A program made the position numbers and the translations under genes. A stretch of DNA of 64,000 bases from Colletes latitarsis. Taxonomy: Eukaryota > Arthropoda > Insecta > Hymenoptera > Colletidae. The notes beneath the pieces were generated by a model. The model saw nothing but the letters and a program-made list of their open reading frames with translations, was not told the DNA's origin and made no database searches. Positions 37,216-50,544 of the stretch are shown here, in pieces (positions within the stretch are counted from its first letter, which is position 1; each line of letters begins with the position of its first letter). The DNA lies in contig NC_135136.1 of NCBI RefSeq assembly GCF_051014445.1, positions 10,868,001 through 10,932,000 of the forward strand. The letters are read 5' to 3'.

Positions 37216-40200
37216 TGGAAACCAGGTTTAATTGACTGCTTCAGTGTGGTACCACATTACTACGAGATCCAATCCAGAAAAGGCACTGGATCTAGCCATC
37301 AAGTATGAGTAGTATGCGAAAGTATGAGCCTGATGAGGGCAAATCCTAGACCTAACCCAGACCTAACATGCCTTATCCTCTAAAATATTTATCAAGACCA
37401 GGTTTAATTGAATGTTTCAGTGTGGTACCACATTACTGCCTGATCCAAACCTGAAAAAACCCAGGATCTGTTCAACAAGTATGTGGAGAATGCGAAAGTA
37501 TGTGTCTGATGAGGGCAAATCCCAGGCCTAACCTAGACAGAACATGCGTTATCCTCTAAAATATTGATTGAAACCAGGTTTAATGGAATGTTTCAGTGTG
37601 CTACCACATTACTACGTGATCCAAACCAGAAAAATACCCAGGATCTGTTCAACAAGTATGTGAAGAACGCGAAAATATGAACCTGATGAGGGCAAATCCC
37701 AGACCTAACCTTGACCTAACATGAGTTATCCTCTAAAATATTTATTAAGACCAGGTTTAATTGAATGTTTCAGTGTGGTACCACAACATTACGGGATCCA
37801 AACCAGAAAAAGCCCAGAATCTGGCCACCGAGTATGAGAAATATGCGAAAGTACGAGCCTGATCAGGGCAAATCCCAGACCTATCCCAGACTTAACTTGC
37901 GTTGTCCTCTAAAATATTGATCGAAACCAGGTTTAATGGACTGTTTCAGTGTGGTACCACATTACTACGTGATCCAAACCAGAAAAATACACAGGATCTG
38001 TTCAACAAGTATGTGAAGAACGCGAAAATATGAACCTGATGAGGGCAAATTCCAGATCTAACCTAGACCTAACATGAATTATTCTCTAAAATATTGATCG
38101 AAACCAGGTTTAATGGTCTGTTTCAGTGTGGTACCACATTACTACGTGATCCAAACCCGAAAAATACCCAGGATCTGTTCAACAAGTATGTGAAGAACGC
38201 GAAAATATGAACCTGAGGAGGGCAAATCCCAGACCTATCCCAGACATAACTTGCGTTATCCTCTAAAATATTGATCGAAACCAGGTTTAATGGACTGTTT
38301 CAGTGTGGTACCTCATTACTACGTGATCCAAACCACAAAAAACCCAGGATCCGTTCAACAAGTATGTGAAGAATGCGAAAATATGACCCTGATGAGGGCA
38401 AATCCTAGACCTAACCCAGACCTAACATGCGTTATCCTCTAAAATATTTATCAAGACCAGGTTTAATTGAATGTTTCAGTGTGGTACCACATTACTACGT
38501 GATCCAAACCTGAAAAAACCCAGGATCTGTTCAACAAGTATGTGAAGAACGCGAAAATATGAACATGATGAGGGCAAATCCCAGATCTAACATAGACCTA
38601 ACATGAATTATTCTCTAAAATATTAATCGAAACCAGGTTTAATGTTCTGTTTCAGGGTGCTACCACATTACTACGTGATCCAAACCAGAAAAATACCCAG
38701 GATCTGTTCAACAAGTATGTGAAGAACGCGACAATATGAACATGATGAGGGCAAATCCCAGATCTAACCTAGACCTAACATGAATTATTCTCTAAAATAT
38801 TGATCGAAACCAGGTTTAATGGTCTGTTTCAGTGTGGTACCACGTTACTACGTGATCTAAACCAGAAAAATACCCAGGATCTGTTCAACAAGTATGTGAA
38901 GAACGCGAAAATATGAACCTGATGAGGGCAAATCCCAGAACTAACCTAGACCTAACATGAGTTATCCTCTAAAATATTTATCAAGACCAGGTTTAATTGA
39001 ATGTTTCAGTGTGGTACCTCAATACTACGGGATCCAAACCAGAAAAAGCCCAGAATCTGGCCACCGAGTATGAGAAATATGCGAAAGTACGAGCCTGATC
39101 AGGACAAATCCCAGACCTATCCCAGACCTAACTTGCGTTGTCCTCTAAAATATTGATCGAAACCAGGTTTAATGGACTGTTTCAGTGTGGTACCACATTA
39201 CTACGTGATCCAAACCAGAAAAATACCCAGGATCTGTTCAACAAGTATGTGAAGAACGCGTAAGTATGAGTCTGATGAGGGCAAATACCAGGCCTAACCT
39301 AGACATAACATGTGTTATCCTCTAAAATATTGATCGAAACCAGGTTTAATCGACTGTTTCATTGTGGTACCACATTACTACGTGATCTAAACCAGAAAAA
39401 TACCCAGGATCTGTTCAACAAGTATGTGAAGAACGCGAAAATATGAACCTGATGAGGGCAAATCCCAGACCTAACCTAGACCTAACATGAGTTATCCTCT
39501 AAAATATTTATCAAGACCAGGTTTAATTGAATGTTTCAGTGTGGTACCACAATACTACGGGATCCAAACCAGAAAAAGCCCAGAATCTGGCCACCGAGTA
39601 TGAGAAATATGCGAAAGTACGAGCCTGATCAGGACAAATCCCAGACCTATCCCAGACCTAACTTGCGTTGTCCTCTAAAATATTGATCGAAACCAGGTTT
39701 AATGGACTGTTTCAGTGTGGTACCACATTACTACGTGATCCAAACCAGAAAAATACCCAGGATCTGTTCAACAAGTATGTGAAGAACGCGAAAATATGAA
39801 CCTGATGAGGGCAAATCCCAGACCTAACCTAGACCTAACATGAGTTATTCTCTAAAATATTGATCGAAACCAGGTTTAATGGACTGTTTCAGTGTGCTGC
39901 CACATTACTACGTCATCCAAACCAGAAAAAACCCAGGATCCGTTCAACAAGTATGTGAAGAACGCGAAAATATGAACCTGATGAGGGCAAATCCCAGACC
40001 TAACCTAGACCTAACATGAGTTATTCTCTAAAATATTGATCGAAACCAGGTTTAATGGACTGTTTCAGTGTGCTGCCACATTACTACGTCATCCAAACCA
40101 GAAAAAACCCAGGATCCGTTCAACAAGTATGTGAAGAATGCGAAAGTATGTGTCTGATGAGGGAGAATCCCAGGCCTAACCTAGACCTAACATGCGTTAC

Positions 40201-43200
40201 CCTCAAAAATATTTATCAGTACCAGGTTTAATTGAATGTTTCAGTGTGGTACCACATTTCTCCGTGATCCAAACCAGAAAGAGCCAGGGATCTGCTCAAC
40301 AAGTATGTGAAAAATGCGAAAATATGACCCTGATGAGGGCAAATCCCAGACCTATCCCAGACCTAACTTGCGTTATCCTCTAAAATATTGATCGAAACTT
40401 GGTTTAATTTACTGTTTCGGAGTGGTACCACATTACTACGTGATCCAATACAGAAAAAGCCCAGGATCTAGCCATGAAGTATGAGAAATATTCGAAATTA
40501 TGAGCCTGATTAGGGCAAATCCTAGACATAACCCCGATCTAACATGCGTTATCCTCTAAAATATTGATCGAATCCAGTTTTAATGGACTGTTACGGTGTG
40601 GTACCACATTACTACGGGATCCAAACCAGAAGAAGCACAGAATCTGGCCATCAAGTATGAGAAATTTGCGAAAGTACGAGCCTGATGAGAGCAAATCCCA
40701 GACCTAACCTAGACCTAACATGAGTTATTCGCTAAAATATTGATCGAAACCAGGTTTAATCGACTATTTCAGTGTGGTACCACATTACTACGTGATCCAA
40801 ACCAGAAAAATACTCAGGATCTGTTCAACAAGTATGTGAAAAACGCGAAACTATGAGCCTGATGAGGGCAACTCCCAGACCTATCCCAGACCCAACATGC
40901 GTTATCCTCTAAAACATTTATCAAGACCAGGTTTAATTGAATGTTTCAGTGTGTTACCACATTACTACGTGATCCAAACCACAAAAGACCCAGGATCTGT
41001 TCAACAAGTATGTGGAAAATGCGAAAGTATGTGTCTGATCAGGGGCAAATCCCAGGCCTAACCTAGGCAGAACATGCGTTATCCTCTAAAATATTGATCG
41101 AAACCAGGTTTAATGGACTGTTTCAGTGTGCTACCACACTACTACGCGATCCAAACCAGAAAAAACACATGATCCGTTCAACAAGTATGTGAAGAATGCG
41201 AGAGCATGTGTCTGATGAAGGAAAATCCCAGGCCTAACCTAGACCTAACATGAGTTATCCTCAAATATATTTATCGAAACCAGGTTTAATCGACTGTTTC
41301 AGTGTGGTACCACATTACTACCTGATCCAAACCAGAAAAATACCCAGGATCTGTTCAACAAGTATGTGAAGAACGCGAAAATATGAACCTGATGGGGGCA
41401 AATCCCAGACCTAACCTAGACCTAACATGAGTTATTCTCTAAAATATTGATCGAAACCAGGTTTAATGGACTGTTTCAGTGTGCTACCACATTACTACGT
41501 GATCCAAACCAGAAAAATACCCAGGATCTGTTCAACAAGTATGTGAAGAACGCGAAAATATGACCCTGATGAGGGCAAATCCCAGACCTATCCCAGATCT
41601 AACTTGCGTTATCCTCTAAAATATTGATCGAAACTAGGTTTAATTTACTGTTTCAGAGTGGTACCACATTACTACCTGATCCAAACCAGAAAAATACCCA
41701 GGATCTGTTCAACAGGTATGTGAAGAACGCGAAAATATGACCCTGATGAGGGCAAATCCCAGGCCTAACCTAGACCTAACATGAGTTATCCTCAAAAATA
41801 TTTATCGAAACCAGGTTTAATCGACTGTTTCAGTGTGGTACCACATTTCTACGTGATCCAAACCAGAAAAATACCCAGGATCTGTTCAACAAGTATGTGA
41901 AGAACGCGAAAATATGACCCTGATGAGGGCAAATCCCAGACCTATACCAGACCTAACTTGCGTTGTCCTCTAAAACATTTATCAAGACCAGATTTAATTG
42001 AATGTTTCAGTGTGGTACCTCATTACTACGTGATCCAAACCCCAAAAAACCCAGGATCCGTTCAACAAGTATGTGAAGAATGCGAAAATATGACCCTGAT
42101 GAGGGCAAATCCTAGACCTAACCCATACCTAACATGCGTTATCCTCTAAAATATTTATCAAGACCAGGTTTAATTGAATGTTTCAGTGTGGTACCACATT
42201 ACTGCGTGATCCAAACCTGAAAAAACCCAGGATCTGTTCAACAAGTATGTGAAGAACGCGAAAATATGAACATGATGAGGGCAAATCCCAGATCTAACAT
42301 AGACCTAACATGAATTATTCTCTAAAATATTGATCGAAACCAGGTTTAATGGTCTGTTTCAGTGTGCTACCACATTACTACGTGATCCAAACCAGGAAAA
42401 TACCCAGGATCTGTTCAACAAGTATGTGAAGAACGCGAAAATATGAACATGATGAGGGCAAATCCCAGATCTAACCTAGACCTAACATGAATTATTCTCT
42501 AAAATATTGATCGAAACCAGGTTTAATGGTCTGTTTCAGTGTGGTACCACATTACTACGTGATCCAAACCAGAAAAATACCCAGGATCTGTTCAACAAGT
42601 ACGTGAAGAACGCGAAAATATGAACCTGATGAGGGCAAATCCCAGACCTAACATGAGTTATTCTCTAAAATATTTATCAAGACCAGGTTTAATTGAATGT
42701 TTCAGTGTGGTACCACATTACTACGTGATCCAAACCTGAAAAAACCCAGGATCTGTTCAACAAGTATGTGAAGAACGCGAAAATATGAACATGATGAGGG
42801 CAAATCCCAGATCTAACATAGACCTAACATGAATTATTCTCTAAAATATTAATCGAAACCAGGTTTAATGTTCTGTTTCAGGGTGCTACCACATTACTAC
42901 GTGATCCAAACCAGAAAAATACCCAGGATCTGTTCAACAAGTATGTGAAGAACGCGACAATATGAACATGATGAGGGCAAATCCCAGATCTAACCTAGAC
43001 CTAACATGAGTTATCCTCTAAAATATTTATCAAGACCAGGTTTAATTGAATGTTTCAGTGTGGTACCTCAATACTACGGGATCCAAACCAGAAAAAGCCC
43101 AGAATCTGGCCACCGAGTATGAGAAATATGCGAAAGTACGAGCCTGATCAGGACAAATCCCAGACCTATCCCAGACCTAACTTGCGTTGTCCTCTAAAAT

Positions 43201-46200
43201 ATTGATCGAAACCAGGTTTAATGGACTGCTTCAGTGTGGTACCACATTACTACGTGATCCAAACCAGAAAAATACCCAGGATCTGTTCAACAAGTATGTG
43301 AAGAACGCGTAAGTATGAGTCTGATGAGGGCAAATACCATGCCTAACCTAGACATAACATGTGTTATCCTCTAAAATATTGATCGAAACCAGGTTTAATC
43401 GACTGTTTCATTGTGGTACCACATTACTACGTGATCTAAACCAGAACAATACCCAGGATCTGTTCAACAAGTATGTGAAGAACGCGAAAATATGAACCTG
43501 ATGAGGGCAAATCCCAGACCTAACCTAGACCTAACATGAGTTATCCTCTAAAATATTTATCAAGACCAGGTTTAATTGAATGTTTCAGTGTGGTACCACA
43601 ATACTACGGGATCCAAACCAGAAAAAGCCCAGAATCTGGCCACCGAGTATGAGAAATATGCGAAAGTACGAGCCTGATCAGGACAAATCCCAGACCTATC
43701 CCAGACCTAACTTGCGTTGTCCTCTAAAACATTTATCAAGACCAGATTTAATTGAATGTTTCAGTGTGGTACCTCATTACTACGTGAGCCAAACCACAAA
43801 AAACCCGGGATCCGTTCAACAAGTATGTGAAGAATGCGAAAATATGCCCCTGATGAGGGCAAATCCTAGACCTAACCCAGACCTAACATGCGTTATCCTC
43901 TAAAATATTTATCAAGACCAGGTTTAATTGAATGTTTCAGTGTGGTACCACATTACTACGTGATCCAAACCCGAAAAAACCCAGGATCTGTTCAACAAGT
44001 ATGAGAAATATGCGAAAGTACGAGCATGATGAGGACAAATCCCAGACCTAACCCAGACCTAACATGCGTTATCCTCTAAAATATTTATCAAGACCAGGTT
44101 TAATTGAATGTTTCAGTGTGGTACCACATTACTACGTGATCCAAACCTGAAAAAACCCAGGATCTGTTCAACAAGTATGTGAAGAACGCGAAAATATGAA
44201 CATGATGAGGGCAAATCCCAGATCTAACCTAGACCTAACATGTATTATTCTCTAAAATATTGATCGAAACCAGGTTTAATTGTCAGTTTCAGTGTGCTAC
44301 TACATTACTACGTGATCCAAACCAGAAGAATACCCAGGATCTGTTCAACAAGTATGTGAAGAACGCGAAAATGTGAACATGATGAGGGCAAATCCCAGAT
44401 CTAACCTAGATCTAACATGAATTATTCTCTAAAATATTGGTCGAAACCAGGTTTAATGGTCTGTTTCAGTGTGGTACCACATTGCTACGTGATCCAAACC
44501 AGAAAAATACCCAGGATCTGTTCAACAAGTATGTGAAGAACGCGAAAATATGAACCTGATGAGGGCAAATCCCAGACCTAACCTTGACCTAACATGAGTT
44601 ATCCTCTAAAATATTTATTAAGACCAGGTTTAATTGAATGTTTCAGTGTGGTACCACAACATTACGGGATCCAAACCAGAAAAAGCCCAGAATCTGGCCA
44701 CCGAGTATGAGAAATATGCGAAAGTACGAGCCTGATCAGGGCAAATCCCAGACCTATCCCAGACTTAACTTGCGTTGTCCTCTAAAATATTGATCGAAAC
44801 CAGGTTTAATGGACTGTTTCAGTGTGGTACCACATTACTACGTGATCCAAACCAGAAAAATACACAGGATCTGTTCAACAAGTATGTGAAGAACGCGAAA
44901 ATATGAACCTGATGAGGGCAAATTCCAGATCTAACCTAGACCTAACATGAATTATTCTCTAAAATATTGATCGAAACCAGGTTTAATGGTCTGTTTCAGT
45001 GTGGTACCACATTACTACGTGATCCAAACCCGAAAAATACCCAGGATCTGTTCAACAAGTATGTGAAGAACGCGAAAATATGAACCTGAGGAGGGCAAAT
45101 CCCAGACCTATCCCAGACATAACTTGCGTTATCCTCTAAAATATTGATCGAAACCAGGTTTAATGGACTGTTTCAGTGTGGTACCTCATTACTACGTGAT
45201 CCAAACCACAAAAAACCCAGGATCCGTTCAACAAGTATGTGAAGAATGCGAAAATATGACCCTGATGAGGGCAAATCCTAGACCTAACCCAGACCTAACA
45301 TGCGTTATCCTCTAAAATATTTATCAAGACCAGGTTTAATTGAATGTTTCAGTGTGGTACCACATTACTACGTGATCCAAACCTGAAAAAACCCAGGATC
45401 TGTTCAACAAGTATGTGAAGAACGCGAAAATATGAACATGATGAGGGCAAATCCCAGATCTAACATAGACCTAACATGAATTATTCTCTAAAATATTAAT
45501 CGAAACCAGGTTTAATGTTCTGTTTCAGGGTGCTACCACATTACTACGTGATCCAAACCAGAAAAATACCCAGGATCTGTTCAACAAGTATGTGAAGAAC
45601 GCGACAATATGAACATGATGAGGGCAAATCCCAGATCTAACCTAGACCTAACATGAATTATTCTCTAAAATATTGATCGAAACCAGGTTTAATGGTCTGT
45701 TTCAGTGTGGTACCACGTTACTACGTGATCTAAACCAGAAAAATACCCAGGATCTGTTCAACAAGTATGTGAAGAACGCGAAAATATGAACCTGATGAGG
45801 GCAAATCCCAGAACTAACCTAGACCTAACATGAGTTATCCTCTAAAATATTTATCAAGACCAGGTTTAATTGAATGTTTCAGTGTGGTACCTCAATACTA
45901 CGGGATCCAAACCAGAAAAAGCCCAGAATCTGGCCACCGAGTATGAGAAATATGCGAAAGTACGAGCCTGATCAGGACAAATCCCAGACCTATCCCAGAC
46001 CTAACTTGCGTTGTCCTCTAAAATATTGATCGAAACCAGGTTTAATGGACTGTTTCAGTGTGGTACCACATTACTACGTGATCCAAACCAGAAAAATACC
46101 CAGGATCTGTTCAACAAGTATGTGAAGAACGCGTAAGTATGAGTCTGATGAGGGCAAATACCAGGCCTAACCTAGACATAACATGTGTTATCCTCTAAAA

Positions 46201-46400
46201 TATTGATCGAAACCAGGTTTAATCGACTGTTTCATTGTGGTACCACATTACTACGTGATCTAAACCAGAAAAATACCCAGGATCTGTTCAACAAGTATGT
46301 GAAGAACGCGAAAATATGAACCTGATGAGGGCAAATCCCAGACCTAACCTAGACCTAACATGAGTTATCCTCTAAAATATTTATCAAGACCAGGTTTAAT

Positions 46401-46412
46401 TGAATGTTTCAG
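46401..46412. other. Example of the conserved 12-bp dyad TGTGGTACCACA
   Basis: This perfect palindrome, centred on a KpnI site, is present in most monomers across the window, about once per 176/177 bp; this entry marks one representative location (the exact edge may be off by a base or two). Variant monomers carry TGTGCTACCACA, TGTGATACCACA or TGTGGTACCTCA, which break the symmetry. Confidence 0.8.
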
Positions 46413-46942
46413 TGTGGTACCACAATACTACGGGATCCAAACCAGAAAAAGCCCAGAATCTGGCCACCGAGTATGAGAAATATGCGAAAGTACGAGCCTG
46501 ATCAGGACAAATCCCAGACCTATCCCAGACCTAACTTGCGTTGTCCTCTAAAATATTGATCGAAACCAGGTTTAATGGACTGTTTCAGTGTGGTACCACA
46601 TTACTACGTGATCCAAACCAGAAAAATACCCAGGATCTGTTCAACAAGTATGTGAAGAACGCGAAAATATGAACCTGATGAGGGCAAATCCCAGATCTAA
46701 CCTAGACCTAACATGAATTATTCTCTAAAATATTGATCGAAACCACGTTTAATGGTCTGTTTCAGTGTGGTACCACATTACTACGTGATCCAAACCAGAA
46801 AAATACCCAGGATCTGTTCAACAAGTATGTGAAGAACGCGAAAATATGAACCTGATGAGGGCAAATCCCAGACCTATCCCAGACATAACTTGCGTTATCC
46901 TCTAAAATATTGATCGAAATCAGGTTTAATGGACTGTTTCAG

Positions 46943-46954
46943 TGAGGTACCTCA
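46943..46954. other. Compensated variant of the monomer palindrome (TGAGGTACCTCA)
   Basis: The usual monomer dyad is TGTGGTACCACA. Here both symmetric positions have changed, giving TGAGGTACCTCA, which is still a perfect 12-bp palindrome. The copy at 47649-47660 is identical and belongs to the 706-bp duplication, so it is one event seen twice. Half-changed, imperfect forms exist elsewhere. Confidence 0.85.
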
Positions 46955-47569
46955 TTACTACGTGATCCAAACCACAAAAAACCCAGGATCCGTTCAACAA
47001 GTATGTGAAGAATGCGAAAATATGACCCTGATGAGGGCAAATCCTAGACCTAACCCAGACCTAACATGCGTTATCCTCTAAAATATTTGTCAAGACCAGG
47101 TTTAATTGAATGTTTCAGTGTGGTACCACAATACTACGGGATCCAAACCAGAAAAAGCCCAGAATCTGGCCACCGAGTATGAGAAATATGCGAAAGTACG
47201 AGCCTGATCAGGACAAATCCCAGACCTATCCCAGACCTAACTTGCGTTGTCCTCTAAAATATTGATCGAAACCAGGTTTAATGGACTGTTTCAGTGTGGT
47301 ACCACATTACTACGTGATCCAAACCAGAAAAATACCCAGGATCTGTTCAACAAGTATGTGAAGAACGCGAAAATATGAACCTGATGAGGGCAAATCCCAG
47401 ATCTAACCTAGACCTAACATGAATTATTCTCTAAAATATTGATCGAAACCACGTTTAATGGTCTGTTTCAGTGTGGTACCACATTACTACGTGATCCAAA
47501 CCAGAAAAATACCCAGGATCTGTTCAACAAGTATGTGAAGAACGCGAAAATATGAACCTGATGAGGGCA

Positions 47570-49300
47570 AATCCCAGACCTATCCCAGACATAACTTGCG
47601 TTATCCTCTAAAATATTGATCGAAATCAGGTTTAATGGACTGTTTCAGTGAGGTACCTCATTACTACGTGATCCAAACCACAAAAAACCCAGGATCCGTT
47701 CAACAAGTATGTGAAGAATGCGAAAATATGACCCTGATGAGGGCAAATCCTAGACCTAACCCAGACCTAACATGCGTTATCCTCTAAAATATTTATCAAG
47801 ACCAGGTTTAATTGAATGTTTCAGTGTGGTACCACAATACTACGGGATCCAAACCAGAAAAAGCCCAGAATCTGGCCACCGAGTATGAGAAATATGCGAA
47901 AGTACGAGCCTGATCAGGGCAAATCCCAGACCTATCCCAGACCTAACTTGCGTTGTCCTCTAAAATATTGATCGAAACCAGGTTTAATGGACTGTTTCAG
48001 TGTGGTACCACATTACTACCTGACCCAATCCAGAAAAAGCCCAGAATCTGGCCATGAACTATGAGAAATATGCGAAAGTACGAGCCTGATGAAAGCAAAT
48101 CTCAAACCTAACCAAGATCTAACAAGCGTTATTCTCTAAAATATTGATCGCAACCAGGTTTAATGGACTGTTTCAGTGTGGTACCTCATTACTACGTGAT
48201 CCAAACCACAAAAAACCCAGGATCCGTTCAACAAGTATGTGAAGAACGCGAAAATATGAACATGATGAGGGCAAATCCCAGATCTAACATAGACCTAACA
48301 TGAATTATTCTCTAAAATATTGATCGAAACCAGGTTTAATGGTCTGTTTCAGTGTGCTACCACATTACTATGTGATCCAAACCAGAAAAATACCCAGGAT
48401 CTGTTCAACAAGTATTTGAAGAACGCGAAAATATGAACATGATGAGGGCAACTCCCAGATCTAACCTAGACCTAACATGAATTATTCTCTAAAATATTGA
48501 TCGAAACCAGGTTTAATGGTCTGTTTCAGTGTGGTACCACATTACTACGTGATCCAAACCAGAAAAATACCCAGGATCTGTTCAACAAGTATGTGAAGAA
48601 CGCGAAAATATGAACCTGAGGAGGGCAAATCCCAGACCTATCCCAGACATAACTTGCGTTATCCTCTAAAACATTGATCGAAACCAGGTTTAATGGACTC
48701 TTTCAGTGTGGTACCTCATTACTACGTGATCCAAACCACAGAAAACCCAGGATCCGTTCAACAAGTATGTGAAGAATGCGAAAATATGACCCTGATGAGG
48801 GCAAATCCTAGACCTAACCCAGACCTAACATGCGTTATCCTCTAAAATATTTATCAAGACCAGGTTTAATTGAATGTTTCAGTGTGGTACCACAATACTA
48901 CGGGATCCAAACCAGAAAAAGCCCAGAATCTGGCCACCGAGTATGAGAAATATGCGAAAGTACGAGCCTGATCAGGGCAAATCCCAGACCTATCCCAGAC
49001 CTAACTTGCGTTGTCCTCTAAAATATTGATCGAAACCAGGTTTAATGGACTGCTTCAGTGTGGTACCACATTACTACCTGACCCAATCCAGAAAAAGCCC
49101 AGAATCTGGCCATGAACTATGAGAAATATGCGAAAGTACGAGCCTGATGAGAGCAAATCTCAAACCTAACCAAGATCTAACAAGCGTTATTCTCTAAAAT
49201 ATTGATCGCAACCAGGTTTAATGGACTGTTTCAGTGTGGTACCTCATTACTACGTGATCCAAACCACAAAAAACCCAGGATCCGTTCAACAAGTATGTGA
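47570..49300 (+). repeat. 6-monomer duplication, 1058-bp offset
   Basis: CTACCTGACCCAATCC occurs at 48021 and 49079 (TGACCC position), 1058 bp apart, with matching flanks including the rare AAATCTCAAACCTAACC monomer. The copies part near 48245/49303, where one becomes GAACATGATG and the other GACCCTGATG. Left edges are approximate because of the overlapping 706-bp repeat. Confidence 0.72.
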
Positions 49301-50544
49301 AGAATGCGAAAATATGACCCTGATGAGGGCAAATCCTAGACCTAACACAGACCTAACATGCGTTATCCTCTAAAATATTTATCAAGACCAGGTTTAATTG
49401 AATGTTTCAGTGTGGTACCACATTACTACGTGATCCAAACCTGAAAACACCCAGGATCTGTTCAACAAGTATATGAAGAACGCGAAAATATGAACATGAT
49501 GAGGGCAAATCCCAGATCTAACCTAGACCTAACATGAATTATTCTCTAAAATATTGATCGAAACCAGGTTTAATGGTTTGTTTCAGTGTGGTACCACGTT
49601 ACTACGTGATCCAAACCAGAAAAATACCCAGGATCTGTTCAACAAGTATGTGAAGAACGCGAAAATATGAACCTGATGAGGGCAAATCCCAGAACTAACC
49701 TAGACCTAACATGAGTTATCCTCTAAAATATTTATCAAGACCAGGTTTAATTGAATGTTTCAGTGTGGTACCTCAATACTACGGGATCCAAACCAGAAAA
49801 AGCCCAGAATCTGGCCACCGAGTATGAGAAATATGCGAAAGTACGAGCCTGATCAGGACAAATCCCAGACCTATCCCAGACCTAACTTGCGTTGTCCTCT
49901 AAAATATTGATCGAAACCAGGTTTAATGGACTGTTTCAGTGTGGTACCACATTACTACGTGATCCAAACCAGAAAAATACCCAGGATCTGTTCAGCAAGT
50001 ATGTGAAGAGTGCGAAAATATGAACCTGATGAGGGCAAATCCCAGAACTAACCTAGACCTAACATGAGTTATCCTCTAAAATATTTATCAAGACCAGGTT
50101 TAATTGAATGTTTCAGTGTGGTACCACAATACTACGGGATCCAAACCAGAAAAAGCCCAGAATCTGGCCGCCGAGTATGAGAAATATGCGAAAGTACGAG
50201 CCTGATCAGGACAAATCCCAGACCTATCCCAGACCTAACTTGCGTTGTCCTCTAAAATATTGATCGAAACCAGGTTTAATGGACTGTTTCAGTGTGGTAC
50301 CACATTACTACGTGATCCAAACCAGAAAAATACCCAGGATCTGTTCAACAAGTATGTGAAGAACGCGAAAATATGAACCTGATGAGGGCAACTCCCAGAC
50401 CTATCCCAGACATAACTTGCGTTATCCTCTAAAATATTGATCGAAACCAGGTTTAATGGACTGTTTCAGTGTGGTACCACATTACTACGTGATCCAAACC
50501 AGAAAAATACCCAGGATCTGTTCAACAAGTATGTGAAGAACGCG

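Larger units (their letters stand above)
46365..48020 (+). repeat. 4-monomer HOR, 706 bp x ~2.3
   Basis: The rare CCACGTTTAATGG variant recurs at 46745 and 47451, and TGAGGTACCTCA recurs at 46943 and 47649; both pairs are 706 bp apart. The third copy is partial and ends near 48020 where CTACGTGATCC is replaced by CTACCTGACCC. Confidence 0.85.
37216..49451 (+). repeat. Mosaic satellite region with a long-range duplication
   Basis: Monomers continue without interruption. A block around 37700-39850 recurs around 44570-46720 at an offset of 6873 bp, or 39 monomers. The rare CCACAACATTACGGG variant lies at 37781 and 44654, and GCGTAAGTATGAGTCTGATG lies at 39261 and 46134. Part of the same block also lies near 42900-43600, offset about 4049 from the first. 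GAACATGATGAGG and GAATTATTCTCT subtypes are frequent here. No gene or insertion is seen. Confidence 0.88.
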
